Shown here: one piece after another, positions 33,155-43,525 of the stretch
Numbering within the stretch: position 1 is the stretch's first letter
Layout: the number at the start of each line of letters is the position of its first letter
Assembly (NCBI GenBank): GCA_009602735.1
Contig: WELA01005691.1
Coordinates: 186,001-250,000 of the forward strand
From: Mesotaenium endlicherianum
Lineage: Eukaryota > Streptophyta > Zygnematophyceae > Zygnematales > Mesotaeniaceae
Length of the DNA stretch: 64,000 nt
Reading direction: 5' to 3'
The notes under the pieces: model-generated
What the model saw: only the letters and a program-made list of their open reading frames with translations
Database searches by the model: none
What the model was told of the DNA's origin: nothing
Program-made: the position numbers and the translations under genes

Positions 33155-33592
33155 CTACTCTTGCAGCTTGAGGGCCCAACGAGCTAGCTTATCGGTAAGG
33201 TCTCCATTCTTCATCAGAGAAATTAATGGCGAGAAATCGATCATCAGCGTGAACGTTCTTTCCCAAACATACTCTCTGAAATGTGTGACATCCCAAATCT
33301 TCGCCAACAGCTTTCCTTTATAGGGCAAGTAGTTGCTCTCTGCTCGGTTGTTGGAGCAAGAGGCGTAAGCAATTACGCACTCTTCCTTAGGACTCCCGAC
33401 GTGCATGAGTACTGCACAAATCCCTAGACGACTCCAGTCTGTGTGCAAGGTGAACGGCATTGAGCAAGATAGGGGCTGTCACCTCCCTCTCCTTTAGCAC
33501 GTTCATGGCCTTCTCGTGAGAGTTTGTCCACACAAAAGGGACGTCCTTTTTCAAGAGTTCCGTCAAGGGTTTAGCAAACCTGCTACAACACG
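33155..33592 (-). pseudogene. Ty3 family III RT thumb / RNase H fragment
   Basis: RFAKPLTELLKKDVPFVW is the RT-to-RNase H connection (PLTxLL-K). RNase H follows with LHTDWSRLGICAVL, IAYASCSNNRAESNYLPYKG and a final KLARWALKLQE. The piece is broken, and its left end abuts the LTR-like segment at 33100. Confidence 0.7.
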
Positions 33593-34387
33593 AGTAGAGG
33601 CTCAGCTTCATCTGAAACTACCATGCCAGCCATTTTGCCAAGGCAGGCTGCCACCTCCACCGGGCTGCTCGTGTGTTTGTCTTCACGAGCTTCTTGTGCA
33701 CAAATTTGCACTTGCGCCACAGTTGACCATACACTTTGCCTTGCTGCCGTTGACTACTCCTTCCACGATGATAGGCTTGTCAATGTCTGGTCCTTTGCTT
33801 CTCGGCAGGCTCCAGGGAATAACCTCCTTGTGAGTTCTCATCTTCATGCCGGTAGACACCCCGGAACGACTTACTGGCGTCCTTGTTTTTCCTGCTGTTG
33901 AGGTTGCTTCGCTTTCACATGACAATCTCGAGCCAGATGCCCAAGCTTGCCACAATTATAGCAGGGTCCTCTTTGCTTGAGATTTTGCTGCCTGCGCTAG
34001 TATTGAACAAGTCCCAACTCTATAGGTACTGGACCTTCAACACTCGTGCTTGGCGCTTAAGATCCAAAGTGTCGATATCCTCCAAAGTTGTGGCTGCCCC
34101 ACTGCCTCTGACTATACTCCACAGCGTCGACCTTTGTTGACAATGCCATCATTTCTTTAAGACTGGTAGGGTCCTTGAGCGCCACTTCCTTGGCCACAGT
34201 TGGCTTGAGTCCCCTCTTGAACTTGTCCATCATGTCCGACTCGTGCATGGATGGACATTGAAGCACCAGCTCGTTGAAGCGTGATACATATTCTTGAACG
34301 CTTCCTCGTTGACGAAGGCGCACCAATAGATCTCGAGTAGTAGCCTCGGGTGCAATAGGTTGAAATTGCCTCTTCAAGCATTCAAAT
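33593..34387 (-). mobile_element. Ty3 family II gag/protease fragment, second copy
   Basis: This matches 9480-10130 closely and in the same orientation. The shared parts are gag blocks RGSVQEYVSRFNELVLQCPSM and MDKFKRGLKPTVAKEV, the zinc-knuckle region near 33950, and the protease start [15 protein letters not shown]. It is cut at about 33690, where a 97-bp segment shared with 32254-32350 begins, and at 34387. Broken. Confidence 0.8.
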
Positions 34388-34594
34388 ATACGGCACGTAG
34401 CACATCCATACTTATCTGCTAAACTACTTGCAATAACATAACATATTGCCTACGATTAATGTCACGACTGCTATCCACTTGACAGTGCTGCACGTGCAGC
34501 GCAAGTTACGGTCGCCCAGGTACGAAGGTCAGCGTTGACTCTCCGACCAAAGGACTGAGTTATCTCAGTAAGCGATTATGTCAAAGTTGTCATC
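34388..34594. other. Short unassigned spacer
   Basis: Between the family II fragment and a family I LTR. Nothing recognised. Confidence 0.5.
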
Positions 34595-35307
34595 TGTAAA
34601 GAATCAGTATGTTGGAAGATAATATGCATTTAAATATAAGTTAATGAAGTTCAGCCTGCTGAACTTTAGTCAACATTCAGCTTGCTGAGCTTGATATAAT
34701 TATCAATTTAATGACTCAGCCGGAAGCAGCAGGCTGAAGTCAAATTAAGTCAGCTTGCTCACACATTCTTTGACAGCCAGTTCACTTCCGTACTCGGTAG
34801 CAGCGAATTGCCTAGATATGCATTCAAGTGTGGTATGCTAAATGAATGGCCAGATGACATCCCCAGGATGGATAGCGATTGGGGATGATGGGAGATGGCG
34901 GTGGATTTGGTAAATTGAGGTCCTGCCAGCGTTGTTAACTCCCGGGTAGGTGGTGCCATCGCACTTGCCGTTGAACAGTAAATTTATTCCATGTACATAT
35001 GCTAGTTATTGCTCTCGAGTTCGGCATGCGGAAACGAGGCCAACTCTTTTGTATAGCTTACTGAGAGAGATCTGAATCGAAGGCGAGAAGCCATTGATAT
35101 GCACTGTCTTCTAGCCTTGCCTATGTATGAGTTACTGATTGTATTATTCATGCTAGTATACTTGCATTTGACTTACGAGTATTGTCCATTGCTTGTGTGT
35201 TGTCTTTTGCTGTTTAATCAATCAACAAAAATACCATAAAGATTATTCGCTGATATAAAGATCTTCATTTTTTACTAATCGCCTATTTGGTAAGTTAATT
35301 CATTTCA
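34595..35307 (+). repeat. Ty3 family I LTR, isolated
   Basis: 713 bp, TGTAAAGAATCAG to TTAATTCATTTCA, with all the blocks of the other family I LTRs. No purine tract or primer site flanks it. The 5 bases on each side (TCATC and TGCGG) do not match, so it is not a simple solo LTR with target duplication, or its edge has changed. Confidence 0.8.
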
Positions 35308-35469
35308 TGCGGCTTACAATGAGCAGCCCTCTATGGTAGCTACTGCATGGAATGATAATGCTTTATGTGTTTTTTTGTCAATAGCCAAACGGCTGGCCCC
35401 CACTGTATAGAGTAGACGCAACGAGTAAGTAAAACTTAGAATTACGGCCCCTGAACTAGTAAAGCATTA

Positions 35470-36012
35470 CAATATGTACAAAGATATTGATGCCTATTGT
35501 TTGAGAAGATGTTACGAAGCTGAGAGAATCTTGGTTAACAAGAAGTGGTGGCACAGGGCATATTGGGGCATTGGAATGGTGTTCTTGCCAATGTCTTCAC
35601 CATATACAAGATGGTGCAGTTGAAGGCAGACGGGTTCGACACACACATGGACATCATGGATGACATGTGCTCTTTCTAGCACCTTGTTAGAGCAGTACCT
35701 ATTCGAGTGGCAACCAAGGTAGTTGTAGCACAAACTACAACAGAAGGCAAGTTCACTGGAAGACACTTTCCTACAGAAGTTGAGAAGAGGAAGTATTGTG
35801 TCGTGTGTGTTGCGGGAACGTTTGGTCAACGTGCCAACAAAGAAAGAGCTAACTTTGGTGATTACAAGTGTATCGCTTGTAATGTGTACCTGTGTACCGC
35901 TCCCTACTTTCATGTATACCACACCACTAGGGTTATTCTCTATCTAAATGAAGAACCTTTCATGGAGAAGAGGTCTGAGGAGACACAAATAAGCGAAAAT
36001 CAACAAAACTGA
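35470..36012 (+). pseudogene. piggyBac-like transposase, C-terminal fragment
   Basis: The open frame from 35707 contains GRHFPTEVEKRKYCVVC, then YKCIACNVYLC and PYFHVYHTTR. This is the cysteine/histidine-rich C-terminal domain of piggyBac (DDE_Tnp_1_7) transposases, which helps bind the element ends. Upstream in another frame (about 35515-35560) VNKKWWHRAYWGIGMVF fits the segment that follows the catalytic core. The catalytic domain is missing and the pieces lie in different frames, so this is a remnant. It is a different copy from the one at 55100-62640. Confidence 0.65.
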
Positions 36013-36639
36013 GCTAATCTGGTAGAAAATGTAGTGAGACTTAGTGAAATGTGGATAAGTTCATCATCAATAAATTCATCATCTTGTATTTGATTTTGAA
36101 TTTTTTGAAATAAAAACAAAATTAATTGTTCATTTTGCCCCTACATAATGATCGCTTGTAATAATTAAATCATTTTGTGTGTATTTAGAATTGAAAAATA
36201 AAATCAGCAAGCCAAGAAAACAAATAACTGATATGTTCAGTTGGAGATCTATGTGACATGTGTGGACTTCACAAAGTCATGCTATATGAAGCTGTCAATT
36301 GAAACGCTTTTTGTATCACGCTTTTTTTGCGCATCATATTTGGTGCATATTTGCAAAGAGTTCCATTGAGCAGATTACGTCTCCAGTGGGCCCATGTTTT
36401 ATTTTCCCATATACATACCCCTGGCTAAGTTCTCTTGCACGAGAATCCAAGGTTTGTAGAGATATGAAGACCCAAATTTTGCAATTTTGGCGCTAAATTT
36501 TCTGGTGTCATCCTTTTGGGTTTTCTAACTCTCAAAACCTTCACCTCGAAGAAAAAAAAGATGTGGTCAGTAAGATTGTGATGTAAACTTTCCAAATCTC
36601 TGCTTCATTGTATAATTGGACTACAATGTAATCACAAAA
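36013..36639. other. No recognisable feature
   Basis: AT-rich sequence following the piggyBac remnant. It may include that element's 3' end, but no terminal repeat or TTAA pair could be fixed. Confidence 0.5.
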
Positions 36640-39265
36640 CATTCAGGACTAAAGGTAGTAGATGCATCAAAAAGTGTGAGTTATCGTGGGCTGTGTACTG
36701 GTGAGAAAAAGGATGGTAGTATGCGGATATGTGGGAATTACAGAGCTCTTATCAGGATTACATCAAAGAACAAGCATGTTTAAGTTAGAATTGAAGACTT
36801 GCTTGATACCTTGTCTGGTGCTAAAGTGTTTAGTAAGATAGATCTCAAGAGTGATTATCATCAAATCAGAATTGCTGAGGGAGATCAACAGAAGATTGCC
36901 TTCTGCACACGTTATGGACTCTCTGAATTTGATGTGATGCCAGTTGGACTGATTAATGCTCTTGCAACCTTCATGGGAGCTATGAATGACATATTCAGAC
37001 CTTACTTGGATGAGTTTGAACAAGTCTTCTTGGATGATATTTTAATTTTCCCAAAAAACGAAGCTAAGCATACTAAATACTTAAAAACAGTCATGGACAC
37101 TCGTAGAAAGAATCAATTATATTCTAAAATAAGCAAGTGTGATTTCTTTAACGAGAGTATTGAATCCATAGAACACGTGTGAATCCTAAGAAAGTCCAAA
37201 CCACAAGGCATTGGCCAGTACCACTGACTGTCTCGGAAGTTAGATTCATCCTTGGGTTGGCTGGCTATTATACAAGCTTCATTGAGAATTATTTTACAAG
37301 GCCAATAAATTGACTGCCCTTACTAAGAAGAACATAGGGTATGTGTGGGGGGAAGAGCAGCAAGCTACCTTCCAAACCCTTAAAGACGCTCTCTGTTTTG
37401 CCCTAGTCTTAGCTGTGTATGACCCCAGCAAACTTGTGCAGGTGAACACTGAAACTTCGGACTTTGCCATGGGTGCTATTTTGTTGCCGCCTGCTGACAA
37501 AACCAAAAAGGATGGTAAGGTTAAGCAGGAGTGGCACTCCGTGTGGGATGAGTCTAAGAAATTCAACCTAGCTGAAATTAGTTGTTTTGTGCATAATAAT
37601 GAGCTGCTTGCTATCATTCATGTGCTCAAACAGTGGAGAGCAGACTTACATGGTAAATCTTTCAAGGTGATTACAGGTCATCTAGCTCTGACTCACTTTC
37701 AAAAAAAACCAGGAGGGAGAACCGCTGGAGCCAGATGCTGGAGCAGTTCCAAGTCCAAATTAACTACAAACCAGAGAAGTTGAATCCTACTGATGCACTC
37801 TCAGGAAGACCTGTCTTGCAAGAAAGGAACTTTAGTCAGCATGCTGTAGAGAAAGTTCTTGGTGCACTTACTTCACTAAAAGTGAAGAAGTCCACCCTGG
37901 AACAACTTAGGAAAGCCTACCTTTCTGAACCAACATTTGAGCCCCTTTAAACTTGGAAATATGGTCCCCCTTACTGAGTCAAGCACATGACAGTTTACTG
38001 GGTGGACTTTCGGGGCAGGCCACAATTGTTGGTAAACTGGCAAAACAGTATCATTGGAATGGGTTGCCTCGGGAGGTTTTGAAATATGTTAAGTCATGTG
38101 ATCAGTGTCAGAAAAACAAATCTAAACACACACCACTCGGGGGGCTATTACAACTCTCGTCAATCCCAGCTGGACGCTGGAAAACAATATCCATGGAATA
38201 GAGGGTGTCACTTCCAAAAATTGCCAATGGGCATGATTCAATACTGGTAGTAGTGGATAAGTTTACAAAATGGTTATTTTCATACCCACCAGTGTCAAAG
38301 TAACAGCACTCCAAATTGCGAGGCAGTTCTATAACCATGTAGTAGCCAACGTGGGCTACCCTCTAATATCACCTCACAAGAGACTCAAAATTTACCTCCA
38401 TGTTCTGCAGAGCTTCAATGGGGTTAATGGGAGTCAAACAGCTGCTCAGCATAGCAAACCACCCTCAGATTGATGGGCACACTGAAAGAACCAACTGAGT
38501 TCTGCAAGAGGTGCTGAGAGCATATACTAACCAAAAAAATAAAAATGGAATGACCTGTTGCCTCAAATTCAATTTGCGGTGAACAGTGCGTTGCACACGT
38601 CAGCGGGAAAGACTCCTTTATGAACTCAGTCTGGGTAGAGTCCCTAAGTCTCCTTTCAATGTGCTATGAGAGTCATTAACTCGCCCTGAGGGCATTGACA
38701 ATCTGGTGTCTTTCTAGTTTACTCAGGACTTTGTTGACGCCCTGACAAAAGTCCAACACAATCTGCACAACGCAAAGGAAAATCAACAAAAACACGCTAA
38801 TCAACACCGTTGTGAACTCACATTTTCAAAAAACGATTTGATCAAACTAATTCTCAACACCTGAACCTGCCTGGTGTGGTCAAGAAAACCTTTGGCCCGA
38901 TCTACGTTGGTCCATATTCGGTGGTGCGCCGTGTCGTTGAGAATGCTTACAAACTAAACATGTCAGCAGAATACAAGAATCACCCCGTCTTTAATGCCTC
39001 CCTCCTGGAAACCTACATCAAGTGTGACACACTGTTCACAGGTCGGTAACCTGTCCAACCGGGACCGGTCCCCGCTCTCAGGGATGGTGACCCTGACGAA
39101 TATGAGATTTTAGACGCTCGCTCTGTCCGTCGATTATCTAAATATGTCATGATATACCTGGTCAGATGGAAGGGTTGTGATGCCTCCAAGAATAATTGTG
39201 ACCATTTGACCAATGCCAAAGGGGTGTTGAAACGGTTCCAACTTCGGGCGGCTGGGGCACATCCC
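36640..39265 (+). pseudogene. Ty3 family I pol: RT, RNase H, integrase, chromodomain
   Basis: [45 protein letters not shown] (catalytic pair). RNase H: FAMGAILLPPADKTKKDG, HNNELLAIIHVLKQWRADL and FQVQINYKPEKLNPTDALSG. Integrase zinc end: GQATIVGKLAKQYHWNGLP...VKSCDQCQKNKSKHT; core near 38200-38520. The C-terminal segment GPYSVVRRVVENAYKLNM-like text ends in a chromodomain, YEILDARSVRRLSKY...YLVRWKGCDAS, which in related elements steers insertion to chromatin marks. Broken in many places. Confidence 0.8.
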
Positions 39266-39675
39266 TAATTGTCATCTCAGTTGACATGGGAAGGTGACAA
39301 GAGGACCTGTCTCCATTCAAGTTGGAGGGGAAATGTGCCAGTAGATGACAGTTAGAATGCGAGAAAGGGACAGTTATTGACAATAAAGTGTCAGCGTAGT
39401 AACATTATGAGAGCCAAGTCACATTGAGCTAAGTCGGAGAGTGCCCACTCGAAGCGAAGAATGGGACCAGCACATCAACAAATCACTTTACTCACCCTAG
39501 ACACACATTCATTCGTTTTTTCTCATCGCACTGTAGCCCCCATTGACTGTTAGTAACCACCCTGCAATGTGAAATGGAAAAACCTACCATTATAATACCA
39601 ACTTACTTCTCTTCCTGCATGTTCTTTGACAAAGATTGAGATCCTACTAAGTTGTGCCCTGGTTACAGGTGCAGG

Positions 39676-41930
39676 ATGGCTCCCACCATACAAAAGGAAG
39701 ACAGAAAGCGCAAGGAACAAGAAGCCAGGAGGACAATGGAGCAATATCGAAAAAAGCTGGCGGCGACGTTCCTCACCAGGCAAGAACAAGAAAGGGTCCG
39801 CAAACAACAAGAGGAGGCAGAAAAAGCATAGAGGAAGAAGGAGTTGGAGGTAGAAAATCTCAGGAAAGCTGAGGAGGAGAGACAGAAGAAACAACAAGAG
39901 GAAGTGGCGGTAGCAGAGGAGAAGAGAAGGAAGAAGGCTGAAGCTGTGAAACAAAAGAGCTTGGCCCTTTAGAGATATACTTTGGTGGGTGGCCAAGCCT
40001 TTGATAACCTGAAGCAAGCATTACTGGCAGCCCAGAAGATCAACAAGGTCGAACACAAAACAATGCTACAGAGACAAGGATTTGAAGCTCTAGATAAGTA
40101 CATTGAGACATACACTGGTGTGGTCCCTCGAAGATTGTGCCAAAATAGTGGGGTATACAGCAGAGCAGGCACGGTTTCTTGCAGATGACTTGGAAGATAA
40201 GCCAGTACCAGTGCCTAACATAGTGGCGAATTGGAGACTCATCGAGATGGTCAGCATGCAGCCCGATAGCTTTAAGGATGCGGTATTTTACCTGACACTA
40301 CTGCCAGCCTACAATGAAGTTGAGAGGAGGAGCTGGGAGTACTTGGCCAGGGAAACAGGGCAGCAGATGTTCTCCCCCCACTGGTTTCCTTGTAACCTGG
40401 AAAAGGCTGAGCATAAGCCACTGTATTACCAGCAGCCCACAGATTGGAGGTGGATGACCATCACTAACAAAAAGCAGGAATGTGATCGGGCCCACCTAGA
40501 TGACTTCCACTATGGACTGGACGGCTACCTCATCCTACCACCTCACATTGCCTCTTAGGACCCCAGGCTTAGTGGATGCTTGAGTAATATGAATGCAGAG
40601 ATCAAGGAGCACAAGAGGAGGGAAAGGGACTATTTCTGAATGGGAAACATGCCTTTGTCAAATGGGCAAAGAATGCAGGCCGGATAGGTATTAGCAGGCT
40701 GAAGACCAAGCAACCTTCAGCTCATCCTAAGAAATGGAGGTCAGTTAATTTTTCCATGTCTACCAGGGAGCACGATGACCTAGTGGACGAGACCCCTACC
40801 CCATCAGAGGAGGAAGATGAGGAGGATGAGGAGGAAGAACAGGGCAAACAAGAAGCGTCAGGACTGGTGCTCGGGAGATCCAAGAGCGGGCAAAAGCACG
40901 GACTCTCGGGGCGCCAAGATCAAGAGTATGGAATGTGATCACTATTGCGGGGGCAACAAGACCTTGCAGTTGTTCTCCAAGTCCACCTGCCCAAGCAGGG
41001 GAAGAAGCTGATCTGATAGTACTTGGCAGCAGAGAACGGCAAATTTTCCCGAAGGACAGGGCTACCAGGAGAGGGACACGCGGAGTAGCCAGAGGTATAC
41101 TGGCCACCCCCTTCAGTAAGGGACATGTACAGCTTGCGAATATATTTCTGCATCCTATTGGGATGCATGTGGGGATCAACACCCAGGTGATTGAAGCGCA
41201 GGCTACAATTCTTCGTTCTCCTCGAGGTAAGAGTTTAGAACAAACAGGGTTCTTTAGAAGGCCAGCTGACTGATCTAGAGGCCTGTCCAAAGATTACCCC
41301 GTACGTTCATACGCTTAATACGCTAGATACGCTAGTTCGCTAAACTCGTTACAGCAAAAATTGCTTGATACGCTTAGTACACATCACAATTTACACCTTA
41401 CTTTACGGCATGTGTACAAAATTACTCCAATCGACTTTTTTGAGAAACTTGAAGGCATATGACACTTGTTAGGACGGTACACCATGCTTTGAATACAATC
41501 TCTTGACCTCCCCCCTCCAAACAAAAAAGTTTCATTTTTACACTTCAATTTTATCCAAATACGCTTAATATGCTATACGCTATTTATACGCTGAATACGC
41601 CTAATTTTTGGGCTGATATGCGTATGGCGTAACCTTGGGCTGTCCAGATTTAGGTCCTAATCTCAATCTCCTGTTCCTGGACCTCGAGGGCTAACCCTCT
41701 TAGACATCAAACCATCCTCCAGTCAAGCCTTGCTGGAGGTCTCTCTATTTGCACCCCACAATGGAAGTGGACTGAGGGTGGAGGTGACAGTTCGCTGTCA
41801 TCAATGATCCCCACAGCTAGGAAACAGTGTTGAAGCAAGCTAGAGACAGACGGTGGAGGATTAGTCCTGTTAGTCTTTTGACCTGATAATTCTACAGTTG
41901 AAGATTGTCAAGACGACGACAATTTAAGTT
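39676..41930 (+). pseudogene. Extra 3' ORF of Ty3 family I, copy B
   Basis: This begins at MAPTIQKEDRKRKEQEA with the same charged coiled coil as copy A. It then continues as LVGGQAFDNLKQALLAAQK, DKYIETYTGVV, VFYLTLLPAYNEVERRSWEY, HWFPCNLEKAEHKPLYYQQ and DDFHYGLDGYLILPPHIA. An acidic EEEDEEDEEEEQ stretch comes next, and the conserved tail HVQLANIFLHPIGMHVGIN follows near 41110-41180. A 349-bp hAT-like element interrupts the tail. No known domain is recognised. Conservation of order with copies A and C shows it is a standing part of the family. Broken. Confidence 0.65.
41289..41637. mobile_element. Non-autonomous hAT-like element (349 bp) inside Ty3 copy B
   Basis: Ends: left AAAGATTACCCCGTACG, right in reverse complement CAAGGTTACGCCATACGC, similar to the ends of the large hAT element. 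Many TACGCTTAATACGC words lie in both halves. It is flanked by 8-bp GCCTGTCC (41281-41288) and GGCTGTCC (41638-41645), one mismatch. Copies A (near 6530) and C (near 48080, minus) have the uninterrupted site, which confirms an insertion. It has no coding capacity and was presumably moved by a related transposase. Confidence 0.8.
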
Positions 41931-41938
41931 GGAGGGAT

Positions 41939-42657
41939 TGTCATGAATCAGTATATTGGTAGATATAATATCCAGTCACACATAATAGTTGAATAAGTTC
42001 AGCCTGCTGAACTTTACTTAATATTCAGTCTGCTGAAATTTATATGATTCTTAGTTGAATGACTTATCCAAGAGCAACACGCTGAAGTCAATTTAGGTCA
42101 GCTTCCTGACACATTCTTTGACAGCCAGCTGACTTCTGTACTCGATAGCAGCAAACTGCCTAGATATGCGTTCAAGTGTGATATGCTAGATGAATGGCCA
42201 GATGACGTCCTTAGGATGGATGGCGATTCAGAAGATGAGAGATTGCGGTGAATCTGGTTAACCAAGGTCCTACAAAAGTAGTTAACTCTCGGGTAGGTGG
42301 TGCCATCGCACTTGTCGTTGAACAGTAAACTCATTCCATGTACATATGCTAGGTATTGCTCTCGAGTTAGGCATTTGGAAACGAGGCCAACTGTCTTGTA
42401 ATTTGTACTGAGAGATATCTGAATCCAAGGCGAGAAGCCATTAATACGCACAGTCTTCTAGTCTTGCTTATGTATGAGTTTACTGATTGCATTGTTGATG
42501 TTAGTTTACTTGCATTTGACTTGCGAGTATTGTCCACTTCTAGAGTGTTGCCTTTTTGCTGTTTAATCTGTTCACAAATAACACACCAAAGATTACTCGC
42601 TGATATAAATATCTTTATTAATTGTTATTCGCCTATCTGGTAAGTTGATTCATTTCA
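41939..42657 (+). repeat. Ty3 family I LTR (3' LTR of copy B)
   Basis: 719 bp, TGTCATGAATCAG to GTTGATTCATTTCA, preceded by AATTTAAGTTGGAGGGAT. Same family as 6707-7419. Confidence 0.85.
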
Positions 42658-42659
42658 CT

Positions 42660-43515
42660 TGCTTTCACTCATTGCTGGTTTCTTGCATCATAAGTGTCAT
42701 TGGAGGGTCGTCCACTCTTCCAAGCAGCCGCGGGGTCTTTTCTAATGAGTCCAATTTACATGGGTATGGGTCTAGATTCGGATGTGGAAGGGGCTGCGCA
42801 CACCCGCGTCCTTGGTTCCCGTGAAGATGAAGGCAATGAATGCTTGAAATCCAAGGTATCCACGTTTTGTGCCACTTCAATAATGTTTGAGAAGTCCGTC
42901 AAGCTGCGTAATTTCACTTCCTTTGCCACCTTGAGCTCGAGGCCGAAGATGTAGCAATCAATCTTCTCCTCAAGAGACATGTTGGGCAATTCAAGAGTGA
43001 GGTCGTGAAATCTGGATGTATATTCTTGAACCAACGTCGTTTGCTTGAGGAGGTGAAGCTTTCCTCCGGCAATGTTCTCCGCATTGATGGGCATAAATTG
43101 CTTCTTGAAGGCCTCACAAAAATCTGCTCATCTTGCATATGATGGTGGGGGCTCTTGGCCGGGCACGAAGTGCGCCGTAGCTTAAACTACAACCGCTTGA
43201 TAGTTACGCCACCATGATATTGCTGCTCCTCCAAGTAAGGTAACGGCAAAGGGAATATAGTCCACTTTGGGTGCTTCAAGGAATATGAGGTACGTCTCCA
43301 CTTAGTAGAGCCATAAGGTCAGGTTGGCTCCTTTCTCGGGGTTGAAAGTGTCGGATTTGCCGGGCTTGCTGAGTTTTCTTGCTCTTGTAGGCTCTTGTGG
43401 AGGCACTTGAGCCGCGGCTGGATTTGGAGCGTTGCTTGCAATGGGGGCAGCCATCGCAGCCATAGCTTCTCTTAATGCTTGTACGTTTGCTTCATAGGTG
43501 GCCAAGCCCACTTAG
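42660..43515 (-). pseudogene. Gag fragment of another Ty3 lineage
   Basis: Minus-strand frames give ATYEANVQALREAMAAMAA with a Pro-rich linker and KPGKSDTFNPEKGANLTLWL (43302-43511). Next comes LLKQTTLVQEYTSRFHDLTLELP...EEKIDCYIFGLELKVAKEV (42756-43094), the standard retrotransposon-gag block. No zinc knuckle, protease or RT is attached. It is squeezed between the family I LTR at 42657 and the integrase edge of copy C at about 43516. Broken. Confidence 0.65.
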
Positions 43516-43525
43516 TTGTGGATAG

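Larger units (their letters stand above)
31330..33592 (-). mobile_element. Ty3/gypsy family III, rearranged fragments
   Basis: Minus-strand pieces of a third Ty3 lineage. From high to low coordinate they are: RNase H region 33155-33592, an LTR-like segment 32528-33100, gag start-like sequence 32128-32527, and integrase 31330-31964. RNase H shows VIAYASCSNNRAESNYLPY, TLMIDFSPLISLMKNGDLTD and KLARWALKLQE, a pattern typical of this lineage. The piece is broken and internally deleted, with several interruptions, and cannot be read as one element in order. Confidence 0.7.
36640..42657 (+). mobile_element. Ty3/gypsy element, family I copy B (5'-truncated fossil)
   Basis: Order: RT (36640-37200), RNase H (37270-37950), integrase with zinc end, core and C-terminal part (37953-39020), chromodomain (39080-39265), extra 3' ORF (39676-41930), purine tract TTTAAGTTGGAGGGAT and 3' LTR (41939-42657). 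The 5' LTR, gag and protease are missing. Broken, roughly ten or more interruptions. A 349-bp hAT-like element sits in the extra ORF at 41289-41637. Compared with copy C on the minus strand it keeps the complementary half, so together the two show the whole family layout. Confidence 0.85.

Noticed and set aside
34595-35307. Simple solo LTR with target duplication
   Set aside because: The flanking 5-mers TCATC and TGCGG differ and no alternative boundary gave a match.
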